Below, piece by piece: positions 52,402-59,280 of a DNA stretch of 64,000 nucleotides. The notes below the pieces were generated by a model. It was not told the DNA's origin. It did no database searches and saw only the letters and a list, made by a program, of their open reading frames with translations. The translations under genes and the position numbers were made by a program. The stretch lies in NCBI RefSeq assembly GCF_005503625.1, contig NZ_SCMX01000024.1:23168-87167 (forward strand). Reading direction: 5' to 3'. This DNA comes from Cupriavidus sp. 2SB. GTDB lineage: Bacteria > Pseudomonadota > Gammaproteobacteria > Burkholderiales > Burkholderiaceae. Each line of letters starts with the position of its first letter. Positions within the stretch are counted from its first letter, which is position 1.

Positions 52402-52417
52402 GGTTGTCGGGCATCTC
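52402..52417 (+). promoter_or_regulatory. Shared leader element, site 11 (GGTTGTCGGGCATCTC)
   Basis: CAT lies 62 bp before ATG 52474. Sites 11 and 12 drive divergent genes from the same 173-bp gap. Confidence 0.55.
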
Positions 52418-52473
52418 AGAGGGTCCTGCTATGCCGAATCGTCGGCCCAACCTTTATTAACGGAGAGATACCC

Positions 52474-53145
52474 ATGACGCTTTACTCGAAACCATGTTCG
52501 ATTCACAACCAGCTCCGGACTGGGGCTCATATGCTGAGTGGTGACGTACGCGCCTTCGTGGAGAGTCAGGCGTTCACTGATGGCTTAGTCACCGCTGAGA
52601 AGTACGATGTTGAGAAGGCCCGAATGACCATCGCCATGCTGAAATGCGTCGCCCTGGACCCCCTGCGCGGAGCAGATCGCCATGCGTTCATCACACAGGG
52701 GGAGGGAAAGCTTCGCTGCAACCTCGCGTTTGACCGCCTGGCAAACTTTGTGGGTTTGTTCGAGATCGATTTGGCGGCTCCGCTCGCCAAAGCACTGGTC
52801 GATGCCGTCGAACAGAACCTGCGCGGCCGAATGTTCAAAGCGGCGCAAGCTAGTCGGCGTATTGAGCGTAGGTCAGTAGCCATGCTGGCAAAGGCGGCCA
52901 GGAGGGGGAATGCCGCTTATCGGGCCTCGCTTGACGCCGCCATGCCAAAAGGAGTGCTTCGCTGGAGCCCTACGCCAGAGGACTACTTCCGCGCCAACGC
53001 AGAGTTTGATCGAGCGTACGGTAATGCCAGGGAGAACATCGAGCGCCGACTTAGCGCTCTGGGCCGAGTGGCTTCGCCGGGATTCACCGGCGGTTACACT
53101 GAAGCCGTCGCTGGATTCCTGCACAGTTACCTTTCGAGCAACTAG
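52474..53145 (+). CDS. Hypothetical protein, 223 aa
   Basis: CGGAGAGATACCC precedes the ATG. The product is helical and basic in its second half (LSGDVRAFVESQAFTDGLVTAEKYDVEKARMTIAMLKCVAL, FDRLANFVGLFEIDLAAPLAKALVDAVEQNLRGRMFKAAQASRRIERR). No family recognised. Confidence 0.65.
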   Translation: MTLYSKPCSIHNQLRTGAHMLSGDVRAFVESQAFTDGLVTAEKYDVEKARMTIAMLKCVALDPLRGADRHAFITQGEGKLRCNLAFDRLANFVGLFEIDLAAPLAKALVDAVEQNLRGRMFKAAQASRRIERRSVAMLAKAARRGNAAYRASLDAAMPKGVLRWSPTPEDYFRANAEFDRAYGNARENIERRLSALGRVASPGFTGGYTEAVAGFLHSYLSSN

Positions 53146-53164
53146 GCGTTTGCAGTCCATAAAC

Positions 53165-53203
53165 AAGAAGGGCCCGCTTGTGTTACAAGCGGGCCTTCTT
53201 CTT
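53165..53203. terminator. Bidirectional rho-independent terminator
   Basis: AGAAGGGCCCGCTTGT pairs with ACAAGCGGGCCTTCT; TTCTTT follows on the plus strand, and the converging gene's end lies just beyond. Confidence 0.85.
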
Positions 53204-53219
53204 TGTCGGTTATCCTGGC

Positions 53220-53894
53220 CTACTGCGCAATCTTGAGATTGATAGCGCGGCTGAGTCCTTCGCTGGCGTTCACCAGCCGCAGATCGTCGAGCGTCAGTTC
53301 AGGATTGTAGGAAGCCGCCACGGAAGTCGCGCAACTGCGGCCCACCCGGCAAACCTCATACTCCACGACGAGCACGGGCTTCTTTACGGCCGCCGCGGAG
53401 TCTGCTGTCGCAGGATCGGTAGTCGCTGGATTCTGGCTAGTGAGGTCCTTATTCACGTGGTCCAGATTCACCAGCACATCGTTGGCCATATAGCTTGGGT
53501 CGGAACAAGTGCCAAAAGCCAGGCAAAGTCCAATTGAGGCTGCGATTCCAACCCCTGTGCTCAGGCTGACTTTACCGTCTTTGCCTTGTGGTGTGTACTT
53601 GTCTGCCTCGCCGGCGTAAAGCTCGCGCACGGAGTAGCGGATGCCTGGGTCGTCGTTGGAGACGTTGTACCCAGCCGCGGCAATCTTCTGGCTTAGCTTT
53701 TCAGCTACTGCCTCTTGTCCCTCTGGAGCAGTGACCCCAACCTTGCCCGAAAAGGAGCCGAGATTGGTATTCACATGCGCAGCGATAACTCGATAGTCGT
53801 CAGTCGCAACAATTGACGGCTTTGCTGCGAATGCAGGGGAACTGCAGGCCGTGATCAGGACCGCGATGGCGGCGAAAACTCCTCGAAAGTTCAT
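53220..53894 (-). CDS. Exported hypothetical protein, 224 aa
   Basis: CTAGGAGGGTCAC precedes the ATG. The N-terminus FRGVFAAIAVLITACSSPAFAAK is a signal peptide that could be cleaved at AFA-A or lipidated at TAC-S. The mature part contains VGVTAPEGQEAVAEKLSQKIAAAGYNVSNDD and a glycine-rich hydrophobic stretch STGVGIAASIGLCLAFGTC, then EVCRVGRSC. Envelope location likely. A TAACACGTA copy lies 14 bp upstream. Confidence 0.7.
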   Translation of the reverse strand: MNFRGVFAAIAVLITACSSPAFAAKPSIVATDDYRVIAAHVNTNLGSFSGKVGVTAPEGQEAVAEKLSQKIAAAGYNVSNDDPGIRYSVRELYAGEADKYTPQGKDGKVSLSTGVGIAASIGLCLAFGTCSDPSYMANDVLVNLDHVNKDLTSQNPATTDPATADSAAAVKKPVLVVEYEVCRVGRSCATSVAASYNPELTLDDLRLVNASEGLSRAINLKIAQ

Positions 53895-53907
53895 GTGACC
53901 CTCCTAG

Positions 53908-53916
53908 TAACACGTA
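53908..53916 (+). promoter_or_regulatory. TAACACGTA motif, copy 4
   Basis: It sits between a -10-like AATAATATAC and the ribosome binding site of the 53894 gene, a position where a bound repressor would block elongation. Confidence 0.5.
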
Positions 53917-54011
53917 TGTATATTATTGCTGGGGTTGATTGTATATGGATTGTCAAGTTTTGGGGAAGTTACCCCGGGATGTGTGATACGACTGCGCTGT
54001 GTGAGAGCTCA

Positions 54012-54470
54012 TAAAAAAACTGGGCTCGCGTATCACGTGAGCCCAGTCTTGAGAACATCGAACGCCGTAGCATTCGACCAAAGGGTGCCGAGGCACCGTT
54101 TCAAGACTGGGCCCATAGCTTTACCTGATTGGATTCGTCGACAGCAGTACGACGTTTCTAGGCTAGGTGTGCCTTTGCGACTCCCCACCAGTATGCACAT
54201 GGCCGCTGTGTGATGGACTTTGCGTCCGGGGATAGTCATTGGCGCTTGCTCCCGTAGGGGGAGCACTTGAGGGTTTGTATCTCTACGACCCATTCCTCCG
54301 TTGGTTCCTTGCGGAATCACGTGTTGTCCAACGCTCGGGAGACACCCGGCGTGCGACAGTTGTCGGTTCTCAGCGAATCCAGTGACCGAAGTCACGTTCA
54401 TCTAAGACATCGGCGTGCATAGCCGTCGTCGAGCACACAAAACAATCACGTGGGAGGCGTTGGGGAAAGA
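54012..54470 (-). ncRNA. Candidate structured RNA with alternative terminator hairpins
   Basis: No convincing protein is encoded here. On the minus strand three elements can pair in two ways: element 1 GGCCCAGTCTTGAAAC (54113-54098), element 2 GTTCTCAAGACTGGGCTC (54056-54039) and element 3 GAGCCCAGT (54026-54018) followed by a run of T. Elements 2 and 3 make an intrinsic terminator; 1 and 2 make a longer competing stem. Upstream are further hairpins, such as GGTGCC/GGCACC near 54083-54096 and TGCTCCC/GGGGAGCA near 54245-54266. Promoter and exact 5' end are unknown. Confidence 0.45.
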
Positions 54471-54546
54471 TACGCTCAAGCGGTGATGGGGCATTGCGCT
54501 GGCCCGTCACCCTAGATGACTACAAGGGAGGCGTCGCTACCTCGGA

Positions 54547-54715
54547 TCAGCCTGGTGTCTCCAGTTCCTGCATCCGTTGAACCTTGCCCTTGGTGATGTG
54601 CAACATCCGCGCATACAGGGACTGGGCGGGTATGCCGTGTGACCTCTCCTCCTCCTCCCTTTCCTTCCTGTGCTGCAGCCTGCCTGTTCCTATCTTGCTG
54701 GGAGGGTGAGACCAG
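54547..54715 (-). pseudogene. Possible C-terminal gene remnant
   Basis: One minus-strand frame reads KEREEEERSHGIPAQSLYAR then MLHITKGKVQRMQELETPG and a stop at 54547. It resembles the helical end of a protein but has no start or domain. The IS lies 100 bp upstream. Confidence 0.25.
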
Positions 54716-54782
54716 ACCCGATGGGGAAGGGTGTCCGCGCCCGACCACCCACCGAAGCCGACCGGGGACAGTTGCTAATTCA

Positions 54783-54798
54783 TGTGACTCATCTCTCC
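54783..54798 (+). promoter_or_regulatory. Shared leader element, site 13 (TGTGACTCATCTCTCC)
   Basis: A very good copy with no gene directly downstream. If the IS (54820-56149) and one target copy are removed, CAT lies 52 bp before ATG 56177, inside the range of the other sites. Confidence 0.65.
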
Positions 54799-54856
54799 AG
54801 AGTCAAACAACAGCGGCGCTGGAGTTGCCCCTGTACCTCAGGACACGCAGACACCG

Positions 54857-55750
54857 CTAGGTTGATGACACTGCAGTCCGTCTGAACTCGCGCGGTGAGC
54901 GATATTTCAGGGCTTTGTGCGGGTGGCGCTCATTGTAGTGTTCAAACGCAATGGCCAGGCGAGAGAGTGCCGTTGGCACGTCGGCCTTGTCCATATAGGC
55001 GACGTAGTTGTGCTTCATGGTCTTCACGAACGATTCGGCCATGCCATTGCTCTGCGGTGAACGTACCGGCGTAGTCAGCGGCTCCAGGCCCAGTTCGCGA
55101 GCGAAGCTGCGCGTGCGGTGGTCGATGTAGGCCGAGCCGTTGTCCGTAAGCCATTCGATGGGCTGCGGGGCATGCGTGGTGCCGAAGCGCTGTTCGACGG
55201 CAGCCAGCATGACGTCGCGCACCACGTCCCCGCTATGGCCGCCAGTCGTTGCCGCCCAGCTAATCGCTTCTCGGTCGCAGCAATCCAGTGCGAAGGTCAC
55301 GCGCAGCGGCGTGCCGTCGTCGCACCGGAACTCGAATCCGTCGGAGCACCACCGGCTATTGCTTCTGTCCACGGCCACGCGGCCGTCGTGCCGCCGAGTG
55401 TCTCGGCGCACGCCGGGACGGCGCAGCAACAAATGATGCTCGCGCATGACCCGATACACGCGCTTGTGGTTGGTGCGCGGTGCGCCGACCAGCTCGCGAG
55501 TGCGGCGCAGCAGCGCCCAGATGCGCCGGTAGCCGTAGGTTGGCAGGTGCGCAACGTGGGCCTGGATTTCTTCGACCAGTTCCGTGTCGTCAGTCACTCT
55601 AGCGCTGCGACCATCTTGCCAATCGGACGGACGAACCCGTTTCACCGCCACACCGGAGCGCGCTACGCCGAGAACTTCGCAGACCGTTTTCAATGGTCGT
55701 CCCCCGGCAGCAAGGGCGAGCGCGCAATCAGGTTTTTTGAGCGGCCCCAC
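54857..55750 (-). CDS. IS transposase OrfB (DDE integrase core)
   Basis: A 297-residue frame. The rve integrase core shows [13 protein letters not shown] (first Asp), [27 protein letters not shown] (second Asp) and [20 protein letters not shown] (Glu), the D-D-E triad of IS3 transposases. [12 protein letters not shown] is the upstream HTH_21-type segment. It is probably made as a fusion with OrfA by -1 frameshifting, since its own start region is inside orfA. Confidence 0.93.
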   Translation of the reverse strand: MGPLKKPDCALALAAGGRPLKTVCEVLGVARSGVAVKRVRPSDWQDGRSARVTDDTELVEEIQAHVAHLPTYGYRRIWALLRRTRELVGAPRTNHKRVYRVMREHHLLLRRPGVRRDTRRHDGRVAVDRSNSRWCSDGFEFRCDDGTPLRVTFALDCCDREAISWAATTGGHSGDVVRDVMLAAVEQRFGTTHAPQPIEWLTDNGSAYIDHRTRSFARELGLEPLTTPVRSPQSNGMAESFVKTMKHNYVAYMDKADVPTALSRLAIAFEHYNERHPHKALKYRSPREFRRTAVSST

Positions 55751-56091
55751 TCAACAGCCTCCTTCAGGATCTCGACTTCCATCGTCTTCTTCCCAAGCAG
55801 GCGCTGCAGTTCCTTGATTTCCTTGATCGCGGCGGCCAGCTCCGATGCCGGGACTACAGTTTCGCCAGCTTGCACCGCCGCCAGACTGCCTTCCTGGTAT
55901 TGCTTGCGCCAACCGAACACCTGGTTCGGATTCACGCCATGCCGCCGGGCCACGGCAGATACCGAGGCGCCAGGGGCCAGCGTCTCCTGCACGATAGCGA
56001 CTTTTTCCTGCGCCGTGCGCCGACGACGGCGCTCCGGCTCGGTCAGAATTTCGATGGGTTCCACGTAATGACTAGGCTTACTGATAGGCAC
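55690..56091 (-). CDS. IS transposase OrfA (HTH)
   Basis: A 133-residue frame with an IS3 OrfA helix-turn-helix ([44 protein letters not shown]) and a leucine-zipper-like region ([32 protein letters not shown]). In TCA AAA AAC the heptamer A AAA AAC (about 55738-55732, minus strand) is a canonical -1 slippery site; slipping there enters the orfB frame. Confidence 0.92.
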   Translation of the reverse strand: MPISKPSHYVEPIEILTEPERRRRRTAQEKVAIVQETLAPGASVSAVARRHGVNPNQVFGWRKQYQEGSLAAVQAGETVVPASELAAAIKEIKELQRLLGKKTMEVEILKEAVEWGRSKNLIARSPLLPGDDH

Positions 56092-56176
56092 AAGACTATC
56101 CCTTATTTTAAGAGAGTCCTTGTGTCCTCAGATACGTGGGGCCGCTCCAGGCGCTGCCGCCCCCTAGGAGCTTTGG

Positions 56177-56446
56177 ATGGACACTAACGAAACTCACTCT
56201 GGCGAAACGCGAATCGAGCGCATCACTGGCGGCCACAATCGCGTTCTCGTGCTGCATACCAAGGACTCGGAAACCACCATTGTCATTCCGCCTGGTGTCA
56301 ACGAGCACGATTGGATGGGACTGGAAGCCGAGCGGAACAGGCGAGAGGCGGCAAGTCTCTTCGATCGAGCACAGCAGCTGGCGGCTCGTGCTAAGCGGCT
56401 GGATTTGGCCGCCGGCTTGTGCAAGCCGTCAAATCCGTCGAACTGA
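56177..56446 (+). CDS. Hypothetical protein, 89 aa, leader split by IS
   Basis: CTAGGAGCTTTGG precedes the ATG. The product (MDTNETHSGETRIERITGGHNRVLVLHTKDSETTIVIPPGVNEHDWMGLEAERNRREAASLFDRAQQLAARAKRLDL) is a short beta part plus a helix. The IS has inserted 27 bp upstream, cutting the gene off from its probable leader element at 54783. Confidence 0.6.
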   Translation: MDTNETHSGETRIERITGGHNRVLVLHTKDSETTIVIPPGVNEHDWMGLEAERNRREAASLFDRAQQLAARAKRLDLAAGLCKPSNPSN

Positions 56447-56488
56447 ATGGGGATCGCCTCGGCGATCGCTTCTCCTGTAACCGTGGTG

Positions 56489-56532
56489 CCCACCGAGTAC
56501 CCTCTCACGAGGTACCGGTGGGTTTTTCTTTT
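56489..56532 (+). terminator. Rho-independent terminator
   Basis: CCCACCG and CGGTGGG enclose GTACC/GGTACC, then five T, C and four T. Confidence 0.85.
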
Positions 56533-56540
56533 CAGGGGAC

Positions 56541-56774
56541 TCAAATGGCTACCAACTGCATGAACTCGCCTCCCGCTCCGGCGCCGCGGCATTGGCCACA
56601 ATGCCTACGGCCGCGATGGAGACTCGCTCGGTATTGTTCCAGGCCAGGCAGCTTACGAAAGGCCTCGTCTGAGAAGCGAGCCGATTTGAGGTTGGCAGCA
56701 AATGCAGCTGCCTTGCTCGGGTTCTTGAAAACGCTGTCAGCGCCGCAGACATAGTTGGTGAGGGTTTCAGCCAT
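56541..56774 (-). CDS. Small hypothetical protein, possibly frameshifted
   Basis: AGGAGAGATCC precedes ATG 56774. MAETLTNYVCGADSVFKNPSKAAAFAANLKSARFSDEAFRKLPGLEQYRAS looks real. After that the frame turns into arginine/cysteine/glycine-rich sequence, while another frame continues as SIAAVGIVANAAAPERE, so a base change near 56620 may have shifted the end. Unrecognised. Confidence 0.5.
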   Translation of the reverse strand: MAETLTNYVCGADSVFKNPSKAAAFAANLKSARFSDEAFRKLPGLEQYRASLHRGRRHCGQCRGAGAGGEFMQLVAI

Positions 56775-56805
56775 GGATCTCTCCTATTGAAGGTTGGACT
56801 TGCAA

Positions 56806-56823
56806 GAGGCAATGAGACACAGG
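56806..56823 (-). promoter_or_regulatory. Shared leader element, site 14 (CCTGTGTCTCATTGCCTC)
   Basis: CAT lies 40 bp before ATG 56774 on the minus strand, within a 115-bp segment duplicated at 57.8 kb. Confidence 0.6.
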
Positions 56824-56842
56824 CGAGACTAAGCGGGGGCGG

Positions 56843-56881
56843 AAAGGAAAACGCCCCTCACTGGCTTACCAGGAGGGGCGT
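56843..56881 (-). terminator. Rho-independent terminator (leftward)
   Basis: ACGCCCCTC, 13-base loop, GAGGGGCGT, then TTTTCCTTTCC on the minus strand. Confidence 0.8.
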
Positions 56882-56904
56882 GAGGGAGTTAGGAAGTAGT
56901 GCGA

Positions 56905-57129
56905 TCAGGCGGCGATTACGCTGCGGATGTATTCCGGCCGACCCTCGATCCACACGTTCGGCGTGGCGCCAGTGTCGAAGGCGGTCGCGGTGCCATCCTC
57001 ACCGAACGTGTCTACGAACAGTGCGGCACATGCGGTTTCGGCCCGTTCCTTGGTTGTATCGAATATCGATGTGATGACGGCCTTGGTTTCGCCAATTACC
57101 GCAACCAGGTAGCTTTCCTTGGCCATCAT
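56905..57129 (-). CDS. Hypothetical protein, 74 aa
   Basis: Its ATG overlaps the stop of the cysteine-rich gene upstream (ATGA), and AAGGAGATGA precedes it. The product (AKESYLVAVIGETKAVITSIFDTTKERAETACAALFVDTFGEDGTATAF) is a compact alpha/beta protein. Unrecognised. Last gene of a four-gene unit starting at 57783. Confidence 0.65.
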   Translation of the reverse strand: MMAKESYLVAVIGETKAVITSIFDTTKERAETACAALFVDTFGEDGTATAFDTGATPNVWIEGRPEYIRSVIAA

Positions 57130-57305
57130 TCATCTCCTTGCGCGTTGGCGAGACGGTCGACGCAGAGCTGCTCGAAAGCGGGGCAGTTCTCAACTTCATC
57201 GGCGTCTTCGGTTGGCCAGTTCTTTGAGCACTGGCTCAGCTCTCCAGGCCTGTACGTGCAGTGCGCGCAGGTCGCGCACAGATCATCATCGGAAATTGAG
57301 CGCAC
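57126..57305 (-). CDS. Cysteine-rich 59-residue protein, GTG start
   Basis: GTG 57305 follows AAGGAGACGAGAAAA. The frame encodes LCATCAHCTYRPGELSQCSK, then ENCPAFEQLC and a stop overlapping the next start as ATGA. Seven cysteines, several in CxxC pairs, suggest a small zinc-binding protein. Coupling to both neighbours supports it as a true gene. Confidence 0.65.
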   Translation of the reverse strand: MRSISDDDLCATCAHCTYRPGELSQCSKNWPTEDADEVENCPAFEQLCVDRLANAQGDE

Positions 57306-57337
57306 TTTTCTCGTCTCCTTGCGTGGTGTTCCGTGGT

Positions 57338-57556
57338 TCAGTGGCCGCCGAGTAGAGCGGGTTTGGGTTCGGCAGTGAGGCTAGCCTTGTATTGACGAGC
57401 AAGCTTGAAGCTGTACGACGCGTTCGCCCGTGTCCTGTCCGCCAGCCAGGTTCCGGCCAGTTGGCCGCGCTTCCGGTGGATGCGAGCCCAGCGGGCGAGA
57501 TATCGAGCGTCACGTACGAGCCACTCAATAGCCTCGCGGATTTCAGCCTGAGTCAT
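57338..57556 (-). CDS. Basic hypothetical protein, 72 aa
   Basis: ATG 57556 is placed 7 bp after AAGGG, while an ATG 6 bp further up is too close to it. The product (TQAEIREAIEWLVRDARYLARWARIHRKRGQLAGTWLADRTRANASYSFKLARQY) is a basic, aromatic helical protein. Unrecognised. It starts just before the stop of the preceding gene. Confidence 0.6.
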   Translation of the reverse strand: MTQAEIREAIEWLVRDARYLARWARIHRKRGQLAGTWLADRTRANASYSFKLARQYKASLTAEPKPALLGGH

Positions 57557-57783
57557 GGCCATTCCCTTGCTTGGTGACCCGGCTCAGACTTGCCCAGGTT
57601 GATGAGCGCCGCGCGAAGCTCGTTGTGGTCCATGCGGTTGATAGCTACCTGTGCCTCGATCTTCTGCTCCAGCGGCAAGAGCGGGTAGATGTTCGCCTTC
57701 AGAACCTTGCGCGCCGTCTCGCAAAACTTGACGGCGTCCAGGCCTGCTTGGTTCGAACTGTGTTGGATGGGGATTTGTGGCAT
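57553..57783 (-). CDS. Hypothetical protein, 76 aa
   Basis: AGGAGAGATCC precedes the ATG, exactly as at 56774. The product (AGLDAVKFCETARKVLKANIYPLLPLEQKIEAQVAINRMDHNELRAALINLG) is helical. Unrecognised. First gene of the 57783-56905 unit. Confidence 0.65.
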   Translation of the reverse strand: MPQIPIQHSSNQAGLDAVKFCETARKVLKANIYPLLPLEQKIEAQVAINRMDHNELRAALINLGKSEPGHQAREWP

Positions 57784-57814
57784 GGATCTCTCCTCTTGAA
57801 GGTTTAACTTGCAA

Positions 57815-57832
57815 GAGGCAATGAGACACAGG
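57815..57832 (-). promoter_or_regulatory. Shared leader element, site 15 (CCTGTGTCTCATTGCCTC)
   Basis: CAT lies 40 bp before ATG 57783; identical to site 14. Confidence 0.6.
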
Positions 57833-57854
57833 CGGGACTAAGCGTAGACGGGAA

Positions 57855-57890
57855 GGAAAACCCCCTCACTGGCTGGCCAGGAGAGGGGGT
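57855..57890 (-). terminator. Rho-independent terminator (leftward)
   Basis: ACCCCCTC, loop, GAGGGGGT, then TTTCCTTCC on the minus strand. Confidence 0.75.
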
Positions 57891-57894
57891 GGGG

Positions 57895-58284
57895 CTAGTT
57901 GGCTGGTACGATCCGGAGCGTGAAGGTATCCGGAAGCTTTCGCCCGAGGATGACGGAGGCGCACTGTCGGAATCGCTCCGACCAGGCCCCGGTTGTTCGG
58001 CGCCCGCTAGGTGCGCAGATCTTCCAGGCAGTTTCAATCTGGTCGTGCTGTTCCTGAGTGACTTCGATGATCGAAGCGATTTCCTTCTCAATCCACGCGT
58101 CCGCAACTTCCACAGCGCGGCAGCGCGATGATTCGGTTCCCGCAGCGACCCAGTCGCCTCCGATTTCGCCTAGGACTTCAAACGTGCCAAGGATTCTGTT
58201 GGACGGTACGGCATGGATTACGCGAACGACGATTTCGCCCTCGACGCGCGAATACACTTCAGTTCGCTCTACTTGGTTCGGCAT
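57895..58284 (-). CDS. Hypothetical protein, 129 aa
   Basis: GTAGGGAGTAACTG precedes the ATG. The product (RTEVYSRVEGEIVVRVIHAVPSNRILGTFEVLGEIGGDWVAAGTESSRCRAVEVADAWIEKEI) is a beta-rich protein with a helical middle. Unrecognised; single-gene unit. Confidence 0.65.
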   Translation of the reverse strand: MPNQVERTEVYSRVEGEIVVRVIHAVPSNRILGTFEVLGEIGGDWVAAGTESSRCRAVEVADAWIEKEIASIIEVTQEQHDQIETAWKICAPSGRRTTGAWSERFRQCASVILGRKLPDTFTLRIVPAN

Positions 58285-58313
58285 CAGTTACTCCCTACGG
58301 GTTGGTTTGCAGA

Positions 58314-58330
58314 GGAGTAATGCGGCGCAT
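58314..58330 (-). promoter_or_regulatory. Shared leader element, site 16 (ATGCGCCGCATTACTCC)
   Basis: A weaker copy; CAT lies 38 bp before ATG 58284 on the minus strand. The rest of the gap to 58399 holds a GC-rich hairpin (GCGGGCA/TGCCCGC, 58357-58390) without a T run. Confidence 0.45.
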
Positions 58331-58399
58331 GTGGGAATAACCGCGGTGCCGTAGTCGCGGGCAGGGGCACGCTGATGTGCAGGTGCCCGCAGGGCGGAC

Positions 58400-58669
58400 C
58401 TATCCATTGCTTCCACTGAACGGATTGGGTGCAACTCCCGGGGGTGCCACGGCAACTTGATCTGGCAACGGCCCGGCCTCGAGCGAAGCGACAATCAGGT
58501 CGAGGTTTGCTTTCAATGCCTTTGCCATGCTGAGGCCCGCTTTGTCCCTTGTCAGGTCTAAGCTTCCATAGATGGATACGCGATCAAGGCGGTTCTCGAT
58601 GGTCATCTCGCCGATGGCTACGACCTCGGACTCGTTTGCAAACGGGCTGAGCGTTTGTGAGGTGGACAT
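58400..58669 (-). CDS. Hypothetical protein, 89 aa
   Basis: AAAGGATCTGAG precedes ATG 58669. The product (ANESEVVAIGEMTIENRLDRVSIYGSLDLTRDKAGLSMAKALKANLDLIVASLEAG) is short, with a beta N-terminus and a helix, ending in a proline-rich tail. It follows the RDD gene at once and closes the partition/nuclease operon. Confidence 0.6.
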   Translation of the reverse strand: MSTSQTLSPFANESEVVAIGEMTIENRLDRVSIYGSLDLTRDKAGLSMAKALKANLDLIVASLEAGPLPDQVAVAPPGVAPNPFSGSNG

Positions 58670-58670
58670 C

Positions 58671-59270
58671 TCAGATCCTTTGTTCGGCCTTGCCGAGCTT
58701 TGGGGCGATCGCCTTTGCCTTGGCGACAACGTTGGTCCCGGGAATGAAGTCGTGCAGGAACTGGCCGTTTGCACTCATCAGGGGGATGAGAAGCAGCAGG
58801 CCAGCCACTGCAGCGAGGAAAGCCGGCGAAGCGATGAAGAGGAGGCAAGTCAGGGTAACCACCTTCATCGCACTTCGCAGCAGAATTTCCCCAAAGCGCA
58901 GCTTTCGGTCGGCCGCGCTGCGCGTGGCCAGTCGGAACAGCCACTTGCCGGGAGTTCCTTCCATCCGCAGCTTCGCAAACATTGATTCGTAGGCCCACCA
59001 GATGGCGGGGAGGCCGGCCATCACGTATGGCGCGATACCTCGCGCGATCGCTTCGTACCAGGCAAAAGTCAGGTGGTCAGCAGGCACACCCGCAAAGATC
59101 ACCTGCAGCTGATCGGCTGACGGCATATCCATCATCATCGCCGCTATCCACGCTGCACCGATGGTTGCTGCGGCCACTCCTGCTGCGAGGATACATGCAT
59201 CTACGGCATTCGCGCCCAGCCGCCGACTGATGAGCAGGACCCTTGGCAGGACGTTTCGTTTCGTGATCAT
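58671..59270 (-). CDS. RDD family membrane protein
   Basis: A 199-residue protein. Hydrophobic helices at about 22-45, 75-95 and 145-170 and the motif EGTPGKWLFRLATRSAADRKLRFGEILLRSAMK identify the RDD family. The opening ISRRLGANAVDACILAAG carries the Arg and Asp of the name. Some members transport Na+/H+; the role on a plasmid is unknown. It lies 10 bp after the exported nuclease gene. Confidence 0.8.
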   Translation of the reverse strand: MITKRNVLPRVLLISRRLGANAVDACILAAGVAAATIGAAWIAAMMMDMPSADQLQVIFAGVPADHLTFAWYEAIARGIAPYVMAGLPAIWWAYESMFAKLRMEGTPGKWLFRLATRSAADRKLRFGEILLRSAMKVVTLTCLLFIASPAFLAAVAGLLLLIPLMSANGQFLHDFIPGTNVVAKAKAIAPKLGKAEQRI

Positions 59271-59280
59271 TGGGAATTTC

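Larger units (their letters stand above)
54820..56149 (-). mobile_element. IS3-family, IS2-group insertion sequence, complete
   Basis: A 1330-bp element. Terminal inverted repeats begin TGGAGTTGCCCCTGTACCTC at the left and end GATACGTGGGGCCGCTCCA at the right (imperfect). A 5-bp target duplication GGCGC flanks it (54815-54819 and 56150-56154). It holds orfA and orfB in the usual overlapping arrangement. Length and 5-bp duplication fit the IS2 group. The intact duplication shows a fairly recent insertion. Confidence 0.92.

Noticed and set aside
54033..54401. 122-residue minus-strand protein
   Set aside because: Composition is not protein-like and the frame ends inside a terminator hairpin; a structured RNA is more likely.
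55118..56068. 316-residue plus-strand open frame
   Set aside because: Antisense to the IS transposase.
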